A stretch of 64,000 nt of DNA from Aquitalea aquatica (GTDB taxonomy: Bacteria > Pseudomonadota > Gammaproteobacteria > Burkholderiales > Chromobacteriaceae): assembly GCF_013911085.1 (NCBI RefSeq), contig NZ_JACERN010000024.1, positions 139,067 to 203,066 on the forward strand, read 5' to 3'. Under the pieces are notes generated by a model that had not been told where the DNA came from, did no database searches, and saw nothing but the letters and a program-made list of their open reading frames with translations. Of the stretch, positions 8,164 through 17,910 are shown one piece after another (positions within the stretch are counted from its first letter, which is position 1; every line of letters starts with the position of its first letter). A program made the translations under genes and the position numbers.

Positions 8164-9105
8164 TCATGACTGGCTCTGGCTGGCGGCCAGTGCATCGCTG
8201 TCAGCCTTGATTTCAGCCATCGGGCCGCCGGGGCCGGACAATTCACCCTGATGGTGGTCTTCTGGTTTGGTCAGCGGGCCCAGCTGGTACAGATAACTGT
8301 CGAGGCCGCTGTCACGCTGATACACCGGGAAGTCGCAGCGCCGGTCGCGGAAGCTCTTCAGTGGCTGGCCCAGGCCACGCAGGCCGCGTTCGCGTTCGTG
8401 CCGGACACGCTCAAAGTCGATTTCCACCGGAATGATTTCCGGGCCATTGCCCGCCTGGTGCAGCACGTAGCCCGCAGGGTCCACCACGATGGAGCGGCCG
8501 ACGCCGCCATCACCCACCCCGTTGATGTCGAGGAAATACACCTGGTTGGTGACGGCGGAGGCCCGGGCAATGGCCAGTTCCACTTCGCGGTCTATGGTGT
8601 CGGTCATGGTCGGGTGCAGGATGACCTCCGCACCCATGGCTGCCAGCGTGCGGGTGGTTTCCGGGAACCACATGTCGTAGCAAATGGAGATGCCGATACG
8701 TCCGGCATCGGGCACGTCGAACACCACGAACTGGTCGCCGGCGGTAATGCCTTTTTCGTAGGGCAGGAAGGGGAACAGCTTGCTGAAGCGAGCGATGACC
8801 TCGCCTTGCGGATTGATCACCGGGCTGGTGTTGAAAACCTGGCCATCGCGCAGTTCGAACAAGGAACCGGGGATCAGCCAGATACCGTGCTGGGCGGCGA
8901 TCTGGCACAGCCGCTGTTCGGCATCGCCCGGCATGGTTTCCGCTTTCAGCGGGCTGGGGCCGTAAGCGGCCAGCTCGGAAAACAGCACCATGTCGACCCA
9001 GGGAAAGCGGTGTTTGACATGGGCGACGTAATGCCCCATGCGCGTGATGTTTTCTTCGAAGGCAGAAACCGACATCTGGATGCCGGCAATGGCGAAGCGT
9101 TTCAA
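8164..9105 (-). CDS. Nitrilase-superfamily carbon-nitrogen hydrolase
   Basis: A 313-residue amidohydrolase of the nitrilase superfamily. The Glu-Lys-Cys triad is visible: Glu44 in LFSELAAYG, Lys109 in FSKLFPF and Cys142 in ISICYDMWFPE. The enzyme would hydrolyse an amide, N-carbamoyl group or nitrile in the cytoplasm. The start is TTG at 9105, six bases after a GGGAGAG site; the only in-frame ATG upstream, at 9171, lacks such a site and adds residues unlike the family. It is the first gene of the cluster with the ATP-grasp ligase and C45 enzyme. The C-terminal 40 residues are polar and probably flexible. Confidence 0.85.
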   Translation of the reverse strand: MKRFAIAGIQMSVSAFEENITRMGHYVAHVKHRFPWVDMVLFSELAAYGPSPLKAETMPGDAEQRLCQIAAQHGIWLIPGSLFELRDGQVFNTSPVINPQGEVIARFSKLFPFLPYEKGITAGDQFVVFDVPDAGRIGISICYDMWFPETTRTLAAMGAEVILHPTMTDTIDREVELAIARASAVTNQVYFLDINGVGDGGVGRSIVVDPAGYVLHQAGNGPEIIPVEIDFERVRHERERGLRGLGQPLKSFRDRRCDFPVYQRDSGLDSYLYQLGPLTKPEDHHQGELSGPGGPMAEIKADSDALAASQSQS

Positions 9106-9423
9106 GGTCTCTCCCGTATGGATGCACGCGCTGCTGAGTGGCCAGGCGTGAAGCACAAGCCAAGCGTGCAATGCAGCGCGAGGCGATGTTGGTGGGAGAG
9201 CAGTCTACAAATGTGGGAAGGCGGCCAGAAATAGCCGATTTCTGATTCAGTAGCCAGGAAATGGACTATCCATTTGACTGGAAATTTCCAGGTTATGCCG
9301 GATGGGAGGGAGGGGCTGCCGCAAAATGCGTTTTGCGGCGTGTGGCCGGGAGGGGGCGGCGCTACGGGCCTGGGATGGGGGCTGGCTGCCGCGACCTGCT
9401 AGGCGGCAAATCCGCCAGCGGGA
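9106..9423. other. Intergenic region with the promoter of the nitrilase cluster
   Basis: 318 bases between kdpE and the nitrilase gene. It holds a perfect 14-bp palindrome CTGGAAATTTCCAG at 9278-9291, a second inverted repeat ATGGA-CTA-TCCAT at 9261-9273, and a perfect hairpin with 9-bp arms and TGCG loop at 9318-9339. I see no further gene. The two repeats are likely protein-binding sites for the cluster, the hairpin is nearer to the end of kdpE. Confidence 0.5.
9278..9291. promoter_or_regulatory. Candidate operator palindrome upstream of the nitrilase cluster
   Basis: Perfect 14-bp palindrome CTGGAAATTTCCAG, 173 bases upstream of the TTG start on the minus strand, next to a second inverted repeat (9261-9273). 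No regulator gene is adjacent, so the binding protein is unknown. Confidence 0.4.
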
Positions 9424-10119
9424 TCAGCCTTCCAGCAGGCGGTAGCCGACGCCGGTTTCGGTAAGAATATGCTGCGGCATGGCCGGATTGTCTTCCAGCT
9501 TTTGCCGCAGATGGCCCATGTAGACGCGCAGGTACTGGTTATGCTCGGAGAAGGATGGCCCCCATACCGCCAGCAGCAGTTCGCGGTGGGTGATGACCTT
9601 GCCGGCATTGCGGATCAGCGTGGTGAGCAGACGGTATTCGATCGGGGTGAGGTGCACCGTGGCCTCGCCCTTGTGCACGCTGCGCGCTACCAGATCGACC
9701 CTGATGTCACCAAAGGCAAAGGTCTGGGCCGGGGCGGCACTGCCATTGCCACGCCGGCGCAGCAGTACGCGGATGCGCGCCATGCATTCGGCCACGCCAA
9801 ACGGCTTGGTCAGGTAGTCATCGGCACCGGCATCCAGTGCCTGCACTTTTTCCGCTTCCTGGGTGCGAGCGGACAGCACCAGGATGGGCAGGTCGGTCCA
9901 TTCGCGCAGCTGGCGAATGACCTCGATGCCGTTCATGTCTGGCAGGCCCAGGTCCAGTATCACCAAATCCGGTTTGCGGGTGGCCACTTCGATCAGGCCC
10001 TGCTTGCCGTTTTCTGCCTGGTGTACCACCCAGTTGTCGCCATCCAGCGCCGAGGCCAGAAAGCGGCGGATCGGTTTTTCGTCCTCGATGACGACCAGCT
10101 TGACTGGGTTGTCGCTCAT
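9424..10119 (-). CDS. kdpE: Response regulator KdpE
   Basis: A 231-residue OmpR-type regulator of the kdp operon. The receiver domain has the acidic pocket (IEDE) and phospho-acceptor Asp56 in DLVILDLGLPD; the switch Lys is in YLTKPFG. The C-terminal winged helix is clear (VHLTPIEYRLLTTLIRNAGKVITHRELLLAVWG). The true start is the ATG at 10119, which overlaps the kdpD stop codon as ATGA; upstream sequence in the same frame lies inside kdpD in another frame. It is phosphorylated by KdpD under K+ limitation or osmotic stress and activates the structural genes. Confidence 0.95.
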   Translation of the reverse strand: MSDNPVKLVVIEDEKPIRRFLASALDGDNWVVHQAENGKQGLIEVATRKPDLVILDLGLPDMNGIEVIRQLREWTDLPILVLSARTQEAEKVQALDAGADDYLTKPFGVAECMARIRVLLRRRGNGSAAPAQTFAFGDIRVDLVARSVHKGEATVHLTPIEYRLLTTLIRNAGKVITHRELLLAVWGPSFSEHNQYLRVYMGHLRQKLEDNPAMPQHILTETGVGYRLLEG

Positions 10120-12812
10120 GGCTTGATCTCCTCTTCGCAGGGCAGGGCCGGCATGGCGCGTACCGGCAGGGTGAAGCTGAAGGCAGCACCATGTGGCCGG
10201 AGATTGGCCGCCCGGATGACGCCGCCGTGGGCTTCGACGATGCTGCGGCAGATGGCCAGCCCCAGTCCCACGCCCGGTGTGGTGGATTCGCTGTTGCCAC
10301 GGCTGAACTTGTCGAACAGCTTTTGTTCCTGGCCTGCCGGCAGGCCAGGCCCGTCGTCCTGCACGCAAACACGCATTGTAGCGCCCTCGCAGCTGGCACT
10401 GAGCGTGATATGACTGCCGGGCGGGGTGTATTTGGCGGCATTTTCCAGCAAGTTCACCAATACCCGTTCGATCAGCACGGCGTCGTACTCCAGCACGGGC
10501 AGTCCGGCGGGCAGTTCGATCTGCAGTTGGTGCTGCACCAGGCTGCGCTGGCAGGCGCGCACCGCGCTGCCTACCACATCGTCCAGCAGCTGCCATTCGC
10601 GGTTGAGCTGCACGCCGGACTGCAGCTTGGCCATGTCGAGCAGATTGGTGACCAGATGATTCATGCGCAGTGATTCTTCCTGGATAGACTGGGCAATATC
10701 AGCCTGCTTGGCGGCATTCACCTGGCCGGTGGCCAGGATGCTGGACAGCCCGACCAGGGTGGTGAGCGGGGTGCGCAAATCGTGCGAGATCACCGCCAGC
10801 ACGCTGTTGCGCAGGCGCTCCGATTCCATGGCGACGATGGCGTCTTGCGCTACCTCGACATAATGCACGCGCTCCAGTGCCAGGGCGATCTGGGCGGCGC
10901 AGGTTTCCAGCAGGCGTTGCTGTTCGGGCAGGAAAACCTGATCAAGCTGCTCGGGCAATACGGCGAGTACGCCGCGATTGCGCATGGGTGCTTTCAGCGG
11001 CAAATAGAGCATGGCATTGGCCGGCAGGGTCTGGGTGCCCAGGCCTGCTGGCTGTTGCTTGTCATACACCCACTGCGCCACGCCGGGATCGGCCTGGGCA
11101 TGGCTGTCGTTTTCAGCGCGCAGTTCTTCATTACTGTTGGGGGTGAATAGCACGATGCTGGCATTGAATAGCGGCTGCAGGCGGCTGACCGCGGTGTCGA
11201 TGATCTGGTTGGCGGTGAGCGCACCGGCCAGCTCACGGCCCAGATCATACAGGGCGCGGGTGCGGCGCTCGCGATAGGTGGCAATGGTGGCCTCAAAGCG
11301 CAGGCGGGCGGTGAGCTGGCTAATGATGAGGGCCACGGCAAACATCACGGCAAAGGTCAGCAGGTATTGGGTATCTGATACCGAAAACGACATGCGCGGC
11401 GGCACGAAAAAGAAATCGAAGGTGGCCACTGCCAGCAAGGACGCCAGCACCCCGGGGCCACGGCCAAAGCGCACGGCAACCAGTACCACCGCCAGCAGAT
11501 ACACCATCACCACATTGGAGAGCTCAAAAAACGGCGCCAGCAGGCTGGCCAAGCCCGTGGTCAGCAAGCAGGCCAGCAGCGCCGCCAGATAGCCGTGCCG
11601 CTGTTGCTGACGGCGGGCTTCGCCAAACAGCAGGCTGTTGAAGCCGTCACGTGTCTGCGGCTGTTGATCTTCCAGCTCGTGGGCCACCACGTAGACATCG
11701 ACATCATTGGCCTGCAGCGACAGTTGCTCCAGCAGTGGCCGTCGCCACAGCCGCTGTAGCTTGCTGCCGGCGGATTTGCCCACCACCAGCTTGGACACAT
11801 TGCGAGTACGGGCATAGGCCAGCAGGGTAGCGGCCAGGTCGCTGCCGCCGAGTACGGTGGTTTCCGCGCCCAGTTCCTGCGCCAGCTTCAGGCCTTTCAT
11901 GATGCGGCTGCGCTTGGTTTCCGACAGGCCTTGCAGCTCGGGTGTTTCCACGAAGACGGCAATCCAGTCGGCATCCAGGCTGGCGGCCAGCCGTTTGCCG
12001 CTGCGTACCAGCTTTTCGGTGCCGGGGCCATGCCCCACGCAGATCAGCAAGCGTTCGCGGGCATGCCATACCGGCTTGATCGACTGGTCGGCGCGGTAGG
12101 CGCGCATTTGCGCGTCCACCCGGTCGGCGGTGCGGCGCAGGGCCAGCTCGCGCAGGGCCAGCAGATTGCCCTTGCGAAAGAAGTTTTTCACCGCGCGTTC
12201 GGCCTGATGGGAGATATATACCTTGCCGGCTGCCAGGCGGGCCAGCAGCTCGTCCGGCGGCAGGTCGACCAGCGACACTTCTTCAGCCTGATCGAATACA
12301 TGATCCGGCAGGGTTTCCCGTACCACGATGCCGGTGATCTGGCCCACTACATCATTCAGGCTTTCCAGATGCTGCACATTCAGCGTGGTATAGACATCGA
12401 TGCCGGCGGCCAGCAGCTCTTCCACGTCCTGCCAGCGTTTGCTGTGACGCGAACCGGGCACATTGGAATGGGCGAATTCGTCCATCAGGATCAACTGCGG
12501 ATGGCGGGCCAGCGCAGCATCCAGATCAAACTCGGCCAGACTGCGGCCCTTGTACTCGATGCGGGTGGCTGGCAGCACTTCCAGGTCTTGCAGCTGGGCC
12601 TCGGTTTCCTTGCGGCCATGGGTTTCCACCACGCCCACCAGTACCTTGCAGCCTTCCTGCTGGCGCACGCGGGCGGCACTGAGCATGGCATAGGTCTTGC
12701 CCACGCCAGCGCAGGCACCAAAGAAAATTTTCAGCCGGCCGCGTTGTGCGGCCAGCTCTTCCTGCTTCAGTTCATCCAGCAGGGCATCGGGATCGGGGCG
12801 GGTATCCGTCAT
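10116..12812 (-). CDS. kdpD: Sensor histidine kinase KdpD
   Basis: An 898-residue membrane sensor. Order of domains: KdpD N-terminal domain with Walker A GACAGVGKT at residues 32-40, a USP-like domain (about 250-365), four membrane helices of the DUF4118 type (about 400-500), a GAF-like region, then HisKA with His677 in VISHDLRTPLTT and HATPase_c motifs NLLENAAKYTPPG and DDGPGLP. Length matches the E. coli protein (894). It detects low K+ or turgor and phosphorylates KdpE, with which it overlaps by 4 bases. It lies 114 bases below kdpC, so the sensor pair is probably part of the same operon. Confidence 0.96.
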   Translation of the reverse strand: MTDTRPDPDALLDELKQEELAAQRGRLKIFFGACAGVGKTYAMLSAARVRQQEGCKVLVGVVETHGRKETEAQLQDLEVLPATRIEYKGRSLAEFDLDAALARHPQLILMDEFAHSNVPGSRHSKRWQDVEELLAAGIDVYTTLNVQHLESLNDVVGQITGIVVRETLPDHVFDQAEEVSLVDLPPDELLARLAAGKVYISHQAERAVKNFFRKGNLLALRELALRRTADRVDAQMRAYRADQSIKPVWHARERLLICVGHGPGTEKLVRSGKRLAASLDADWIAVFVETPELQGLSETKRSRIMKGLKLAQELGAETTVLGGSDLAATLLAYARTRNVSKLVVGKSAGSKLQRLWRRPLLEQLSLQANDVDVYVVAHELEDQQPQTRDGFNSLLFGEARRQQQRHGYLAALLACLLTTGLASLLAPFFELSNVVMVYLLAVVLVAVRFGRGPGVLASLLAVATFDFFFVPPRMSFSVSDTQYLLTFAVMFAVALIISQLTARLRFEATIATYRERRTRALYDLGRELAGALTANQIIDTAVSRLQPLFNASIVLFTPNSNEELRAENDSHAQADPGVAQWVYDKQQPAGLGTQTLPANAMLYLPLKAPMRNRGVLAVLPEQLDQVFLPEQQRLLETCAAQIALALERVHYVEVAQDAIVAMESERLRNSVLAVISHDLRTPLTTLVGLSSILATGQVNAAKQADIAQSIQEESLRMNHLVTNLLDMAKLQSGVQLNREWQLLDDVVGSAVRACQRSLVQHQLQIELPAGLPVLEYDAVLIERVLVNLLENAAKYTPPGSHITLSASCEGATMRVCVQDDGPGLPAGQEQKLFDKFSRGNSESTTPGVGLGLAICRSIVEAHGGVIRAANLRPHGAAFSFTLPVRAMPALPCEEEIKP

Positions 12813-12926
12813 GTTCAGTCCATCAGCGCGTATGGCGGTACAGCATAATGCCCTGCCGGTAAGGGCAGGGCGTCAGGGGGGCGCATCCGGCCGGGGCCGG
12901 ACGCGCAGATCAAACGGCTAGCGGGT

Positions 12927-13499
12927 TTACTTCACCGCATCCAGTGCCAGATTCAGCTCCAGCACATTGACCCGAGGTTCTCCCAGCAGGCCGAAGGTTT
13001 CGCCAATGATATGATCATCCACCAGTTGGTGCAGGCGTGCCAGCGGCATGCCGCGTGCCTGGGCGACACGCTCCAGCTGGTAATAGGCGGCAGCCAGCGA
13101 TATTTCCGGGTCCAGCCCGCTGGCGGATGCGGTGACCAGATCAACCGGCACTGTGGCGGTTTGCGTGGGGTGAGCCTGGCGCAGGTGGTCGAGATTAGCC
13201 TTCACCGCATCCAGCTGGGCCTGGTTGGTGGGGCCGAGGTTGGAGCCGCCGGAGCTGCCGGCATTGTAGGCCATGGGGCTGGTGGCCGACGGCCGGCCCC
13301 AGAAATACTTGTCGCCGGAAAACTGCTGACCAATCAGGCGGGAGCCGATGATCTGGCCGTTTTTCTCGATCAGGCTGCCATTGGCCTGTTGCGGAAACAG
13401 CGCCTGGGCTAGCGCCGTGGTCAGCAGCGGATAGGCCAGGCCGGTCAGCAGGGACAACATGGCGAACAACAGCAGTGCCGGACGTAGGGTTTTAAGCAT
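12927..13499 (-). CDS. kdpC: K+-transporting ATPase subunit KdpC
   Basis: A 190-residue single-span inner-membrane protein (helix about residues 7-29) with the conserved KdpC segments [22 protein letters not shown] and [17 protein letters not shown]. It stabilises the KdpFABC complex and helps ATP binding by KdpB. It starts 28 bases after the kdpB stop and has the usual length of the family. Confidence 0.95.
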   Translation of the reverse strand: MLKTLRPALLLFAMLSLLTGLAYPLLTTALAQALFPQQANGSLIEKNGQIIGSRLIGQQFSGDKYFWGRPSATSPMAYNAGSSGGSNLGPTNQAQLDAVKANLDHLRQAHPTQTATVPVDLVTASASGLDPEISLAAAYYQLERVAQARGMPLARLHQLVDDHIIGETFGLLGEPRVNVLELNLALDAVK

Positions 13500-13527
13500 G
13501 TTGATTTCCTTCAGGTGAGGGCGCGGT

Positions 13528-15651
13528 TCAGACCAAGCCCACGCTGCCCAGCAGCATGTCGATCAGCTTGATGCCGGCAAAAGGCAGCAGCAGGCCGCCC
13601 AGGCCGTAGATCAGCAGGTTGCCGCGCAGCAGTTCGGCTGCGCTTCTGGCGTGGTATTTCACCCCCTTGAGGGCCAGCGGAATCAGCACCACGATGATCA
13701 GCGCATTGAACACCACCGCCGACATGATGGCCGAGGCCGGGCTGTTCAGGCCCATCACGTTCAGCGCATTCAGCTGCGGATAGGTGCTGGCAAAGGCCGC
13801 CGGGATGATGGCGAAGTACTTGGCCACGTCGTTGGCGATGGAGAAGGTGGTGAGCGAGCCGCGGGTCATCAGCATCTGTTTGCCGATTTCCACGATCTCG
13901 ATCAGCTTGGTGGGGTTGGAATCCAGATCCACCATATTGCCGGCCTCTTTCGCCGCCTGGGTGCCGGTGTTCATCGCCACCGCCACATCGGCCTGGGCCA
14001 GCGCCGGTGCGTCGTTGGTGCCATCGCCGGTCATGGCCACCAGCTTGCCTTCGGCCTGATGGCTGCGGATCAGCTTGAGCTTGGCTTCCGGCGTGGCTTC
14101 GGCCAGGAAGTCGTCCACGCCGGCCTCTGCTGCAATGGCGGCGGCGGTTAGCGGGTTGTCGCCGGTGATCATGATGGTTTTGATGCCCATCTGGCGCAGC
14201 TCGGCAAAGCGCTCCTTGATGCCACCCTTGACAATGTCCTTGAGCTCGATCACTCCCAGCGCGCGGTTGCCTTCGGCCACCAAGAGCGGGGTGGAACCAC
14301 GCCGCGCCACTTCATCGGCGCTCTTGCTCAGCGCATCGGGGAAGACCCCGCCTTGCTCGGCGATATGACGGCGAATGGCGTCGATGGCCCCCTTGCGGAT
14401 TTGCCGGCCATCGTAGTCGATGCCGCTCATGCGGGTTTGCGCGGTAAACGGGATGAAGGTGGCTTCGTGGCTGGCAAGCTCGCGTTCGCGCAGGGCGAAT
14501 TTCTGCTTGGCCAGTACCACGATGCTGCGCCCTTCCGGGGTTTCATCCGCCAGTGAAGCCAGCTGTGCGGTATCGGCCAGCTGTTGTTCGCTGATGCCCG
14601 GTGCCGGCACGAATTGCGAAGCCTGACGATTGCCCAGGGTGATGGTGCCGGTCTTGTCCAGCAGCAGCACGTCCACGTCGCCTGCCGCTTCCACGGCACG
14701 GCCGGAAGTGGCAATCACATTGGCCCCCATCATGCGGCTCATGCCCGCCACGCCAATGGCCGACAGCAGGCCGCCGATGGTGGTGGGAATCAGGCAGACC
14801 AGCAGCGCCACCAGGGTGGTGATGCTGATGGGCGAGCCGGCCTTGGCCGCCTCCACGCTGAACAGCGAGTAGGGCAGCAGGGTGACGGTGACGATCAGGA
14901 AGACAATGGTCAGCGCCACCAGCAGGATGGTGAGGGCGATTTCATTGGGCGTTTTCTGGCGCTTGGCGCCTTCCACCATGGCGATCATGCGGTCGAGGAA
15001 GGTTTCGCCGGGATTGGCGGTGATTTTCACCACGATCCAGTCCGACAGCACGCGGGTGCCGCCGGTGACCGAGGAGAAGTCGCCGCCGGATTCCCGGATT
15101 ACCGGCGCGGATTCGCCGGTAATGGCCGATTCGTCCACCGAGGCCACGCCATCGATGACTTCACCATCTACCGGGATGACATCGCCGGCTTCCACCAGCA
15201 CGATGTCGCCCTTTTTCAGGCTGTGGCCATCGACAATGGTGACGCCAGCGTCGCGGCGCGGGCCGGACAGCTTTTTGGCCACCACGTTTTTCTTGGCCGA
15301 GCGCAGGCTGGCGGCCTGGGCCTTGCTGCGGCCTTCGGCCAGTGCTTCGGCAAAGTTGGCAAACAGCACGGTAAACCACAGCCATAGGGCAATGGCCAGG
15401 ATGAAGCCGGGCGCGGCCTCGCCCTTGCCGGCCAGCGCCTGCAGCCACAAGGCGCTGGTGAGGATGCTGCCTACATAGACGACAAACATCACCGGATTGC
15501 GCCACTGGGTACGTGGCGACAGCTTCTTGAAAGAGTCGATGATGGCCGGTTTGATCAGGGCCGGGTCAAACATGCCCTTGCCCGGTTTGCTGTGCTGGCT
15601 GGCTGTGTTGTTTGTTGCCGCCGACAGATTGGAATGATTGCGATCGTTCAT
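13528..15651 (-). CDS. kdpB: K+-transporting ATPase catalytic subunit KdpB
   Basis: A 707-residue P-type ATPase. The phosphorylated Asp332 lies in [11 protein letters not shown]; the TGES actuator loop is at about 178-181 and the hinge motif in [17 protein letters not shown]. Membrane helices surround the [15 protein letters not shown] segment, which replaces the usual P-type transport motif in KdpB. It supplies energy for K+ import through KdpA. The N-terminal 25 residues are an Asn/Ser-rich extension. It follows kdpA by 39 bases. Confidence 0.97.
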   Translation of the reverse strand: MNDRNHSNLSAATNNTASQHSKPGKGMFDPALIKPAIIDSFKKLSPRTQWRNPVMFVVYVGSILTSALWLQALAGKGEAAPGFILAIALWLWFTVLFANFAEALAEGRSKAQAASLRSAKKNVVAKKLSGPRRDAGVTIVDGHSLKKGDIVLVEAGDVIPVDGEVIDGVASVDESAITGESAPVIRESGGDFSSVTGGTRVLSDWIVVKITANPGETFLDRMIAMVEGAKRQKTPNEIALTILLVALTIVFLIVTVTLLPYSLFSVEAAKAGSPISITTLVALLVCLIPTTIGGLLSAIGVAGMSRMMGANVIATSGRAVEAAGDVDVLLLDKTGTITLGNRQASQFVPAPGISEQQLADTAQLASLADETPEGRSIVVLAKQKFALRERELASHEATFIPFTAQTRMSGIDYDGRQIRKGAIDAIRRHIAEQGGVFPDALSKSADEVARRGSTPLLVAEGNRALGVIELKDIVKGGIKERFAELRQMGIKTIMITGDNPLTAAAIAAEAGVDDFLAEATPEAKLKLIRSHQAEGKLVAMTGDGTNDAPALAQADVAVAMNTGTQAAKEAGNMVDLDSNPTKLIEIVEIGKQMLMTRGSLTTFSIANDVAKYFAIIPAAFASTYPQLNALNVMGLNSPASAIMSAVVFNALIIVVLIPLALKGVKYHARSAAELLRGNLLIYGLGGLLLPFAGIKLIDMLLGSVGLV

Positions 15652-15690
15652 CTTGTTTTCCTTGATCCTGTTGCGTATCCACGCCCAGGA

Positions 15691-17499
15691 TTAATGTCCG
15701 CTCACCATGTGCAGATGCTCCACCACCGGCCCCAGCGCCAGTGCCGGAACGTAGTTGAGCGCCCCTACCAGCAATACCGTGCCGATCAGTAGCACCACGA
15801 ACAGCGGGCCGTGAGTGGGCAGGGTGCCAGCGTTAACGGCCAGGCGTTTCTTGGCTGACAGCGAACCGGCAATGGCCAGAATGGGCACAATCATCAGAAA
15901 GCGGCCAAAGAACATGGCGATGCCGGTCATGATGTTGTAGAACGGCGTATTGGCAGACAGGCCGGCAAAGGCGCTGCCGTTATTGTTGGCAGCGGAGGTA
16001 AAGGCATAGAGGATTTCACTGAAGCCATGCGCGCCGGGGTTGGCAATGCCAGCCTTGCCGGCATCTACGCTCACCGCAATGGCGGTCAGCACCAGCACCA
16101 GGATCGGCGTCACCAGAATGGTGATGGCCGTCATCTTCATTTCATAGGTTTCAATCTTCTTGCCCAGATACTCCGGCGTGCGCCCCACCATCAGGCCGGC
16201 AATGAACACCGCCAGAATGGCGAATACCAGCATGCCGTACAGGCCGGAGCCCACACCGCCGAAGACCACTTCCCCCAGCTGCATCAGGAAGGTCGGTACC
16301 ATGCCGCCAATAGGGGTGAGCGAGTCATGCATGGCGTTGACGGCACCGCAGGAAGCCGAGGTGGTGACCACGGTAAACAGCGCAGTGTCGATGATGCCGA
16401 AGCGGCTTTCCTTGCCTTCCATATTGCCGCCGGACTGCAGGCTGCTGGCCTGCTGGTCCACGCCCATGGCGCTCAATTGCGGCACACCGGCCTGCTCGGC
16501 GCTGGTTTCCACCACCACGGCGGTGGCAAACATCAGCAGCATCGCGGCCAGAATGGCCCAGCCCTGACGGCGATCACCCACCATGCGGCCAAAGACAAAG
16601 CACAAGGCTGCCGGAATCAGGAAGATGGCCAGGTCTTGCAGGAAGTTGGACAGCGGTGTCGGGTTTTCAAAAGGATGGGCCGAGTTGGCGTTAAAGAAAC
16701 CGCCACCATTGGTCCCCAGCATCTTGATCGCTTCTTGTGAGGCAACCGGGCCCATGGGCAGGGTTTGCTGCTGGGTTTGGCTATCCACCATGATGGGTTT
16801 GCCGTCCTTGTCCTTTAGCGGATTGCCTTGCGCATCCAGCTTGGCCTGTTGGAAGTGGGTGGCTTCCACGGTATGCGCTGTCTGGTAGGGCAGCAGGTTC
16901 TGGATGACGCCCTGTTGGGTCAGTGCCAGCGCGAATACCAGCGACAGCGGCAGCAGGATATATGCGGTAAAGCGGGTCACATCAACCCAGAAATTGCCTA
17001 TCCGGGCCGAGCTGTGACGGGCAAAGCCGCGAATCAGCGCAATCACCACGGCTGCACCTGTTGCGGCGGACAGGAAGTTCTGTACCGTCAGCCCCAGCAT
17101 CTGGGTTAGGTAGCTCATGGTGGTTTCGCCGCCATAGCCTTGCCAGTTGGTATTGGTGACAAAGGAAATGGCGGTGTTGAAGGACGAATCAGGCGTCACC
17201 GCCGCCATGGCTTGCGGGTTGAACGGCAGCGCGCCTTGCAGGCGCTGCAGCCCGTACACGGCCAGCACGCCCAGCAGATTGAATACCAGCAGGGAAATGG
17301 CATAGGACTTCCAGCCCATTTCCTCGTCCTGGCGAATGCCCGCCAGGCGATAGAGCAGTTTTTCCAAGGGCGCGACAAAACGTAGCGGGCCGGGATTTTC
17401 ACCCTGCATGATGCGGGTGATCCAGCTGGACAAGGGCCAGGCCAGCGCCAGCAAAACCAGCAGGAACAAACCGAGTTGGAGAATGGCAGGTGTGCTCAT
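15691..17499 (-). CDS. kdpA: K+-transporting ATPase channel subunit KdpA
   Basis: A 602-residue, about ten-helix membrane protein of the SKT channel superfamily that forms the K+-selective filter of the Kdp pump. Conserved segments include [59 protein letters not shown] and [15 protein letters not shown], which are the four P-loop repeats. Length is typical. It begins only one base after the kdpF stop codon, in line with tight coupling. Confidence 0.97.
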   Translation of the reverse strand: MSTPAILQLGLFLLVLLALAWPLSSWITRIMQGENPGPLRFVAPLEKLLYRLAGIRQDEEMGWKSYAISLLVFNLLGVLAVYGLQRLQGALPFNPQAMAAVTPDSSFNTAISFVTNTNWQGYGGETTMSYLTQMLGLTVQNFLSAATGAAVVIALIRGFARHSSARIGNFWVDVTRFTAYILLPLSLVFALALTQQGVIQNLLPYQTAHTVEATHFQQAKLDAQGNPLKDKDGKPIMVDSQTQQQTLPMGPVASQEAIKMLGTNGGGFFNANSAHPFENPTPLSNFLQDLAIFLIPAALCFVFGRMVGDRRQGWAILAAMLLMFATAVVVETSAEQAGVPQLSAMGVDQQASSLQSGGNMEGKESRFGIIDTALFTVVTTSASCGAVNAMHDSLTPIGGMVPTFLMQLGEVVFGGVGSGLYGMLVFAILAVFIAGLMVGRTPEYLGKKIETYEMKMTAITILVTPILVLVLTAIAVSVDAGKAGIANPGAHGFSEILYAFTSAANNNGSAFAGLSANTPFYNIMTGIAMFFGRFLMIVPILAIAGSLSAKKRLAVNAGTLPTHGPLFVVLLIGTVLLVGALNYVPALALGPVVEHLHMVSGH

Positions 17500-17500
17500 G

Positions 17501-17590
17501 TCAGAAATTCTCCGGTTTGAACAGGGCGTACAGCAGATAGGCCAGCAGCCCCAGGGCCAGCAGGGCGCTGATGACGTAGAACAGGTTCAT
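17501..17590 (-). CDS. kdpF: K+-transporting ATPase small subunit KdpF
   Basis: A 29-residue single-helix peptide ([20 protein letters not shown]..., ending LFKPENF). The KPE(N)F end is the KdpF signature. ATG 17590 follows GGAGGG with suitable spacing. It stabilises the KdpABC complex. An in-frame upstream extension to 17740 is not credible because it covers another small reading frame. Confidence 0.92.
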   Translation of the reverse strand: MNLFYVISALLALGLLAYLLYALFKPENF

Positions 17591-17592
17591 GG

Positions 17593-17682
17593 CTATTTGC
17601 CCTCCGCGTGTTGGCAGAGCTGCACGAACGTGAGCGTCAGCGCAGTGAATCCCAGAGTCAGGCCCAGATAGACCAAATCCAT
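17593..17682 (-). CDS. Small membrane ORF leading the kdp operon
   Basis: A 29-codon frame encoding MDLVYLGLTLGFTALTLTFV followed by QLCQHAEGK. It would form one membrane helix with a short polar tail containing Cys and His. It starts at ATG 17682 after AAAGGA and ends two bases before the kdpF start, so the kdpF ribosome binding site (GGAGGG) sits inside its last codons. This suggests translation and coupling to kdpF. I do not know a name for it; it could be an accessory Kdp subunit or a leader peptide. Confidence 0.6.
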   Translation of the reverse strand: MDLVYLGLTLGFTALTLTFVQLCQHAEGK

Positions 17683-17747
17683 TTTGCATTTCCTTTACGA
17701 GGCGATATGTGCCAGTGAAAGGTACGCAATCGGACGTCAAAAACCTG

Positions 17748-17784
17748 ATAAAAAGCCGAGAGGGGGGATAAAGAAACTATAAAG
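17748..17784 (-). promoter_or_regulatory. Candidate KdpE binding region of the kdp operon
   Basis: On the minus strand two CTTTAT repeats are exactly 11 bp apart (complements at 17768-17773 and 17779-17784), with a third CTTTTTAT at 17748-17755 about two helical turns away. KdpE sites in other bacteria are T-rich direct repeats of this kind upstream of kdpF. Position, 66-102 bases upstream of the first kdp start codon, is suitable. No transcription start is proven. Confidence 0.4.
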
Positions 17785-17857
17785 ACGCTGCCAAGGACGC
17801 CTGCGCAGGGGCAGTGGCCAGCAGAAATGGGGGATTTTTGACGACAGAAAAGGCAGC

Positions 17858-17879
17858 AAGCGCCAAGAAAGTGGCGCTT
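17858..17879 (-). terminator. Hairpin after the small gene at 17911
   Basis: Inverted repeat with 8-bp arms (17858-17865 and 17872-17879, 6-base loop), 32 bases beyond the stop of the small hypothetical gene on the minus strand. A short T-rich stretch follows a few bases later. A weak intrinsic terminator is likely. Confidence 0.45.
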
Positions 17880-17910
17880 TGACAGAGTGAGGTGATACTG
17901 CGCGGCAGCG

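Noticed and set aside
9318..9339. Perfect hairpin with TGCG loop after kdpE considered as an intrinsic terminator
   Set aside because: No U-run on either strand; kept only as a note in the intergenic entry.
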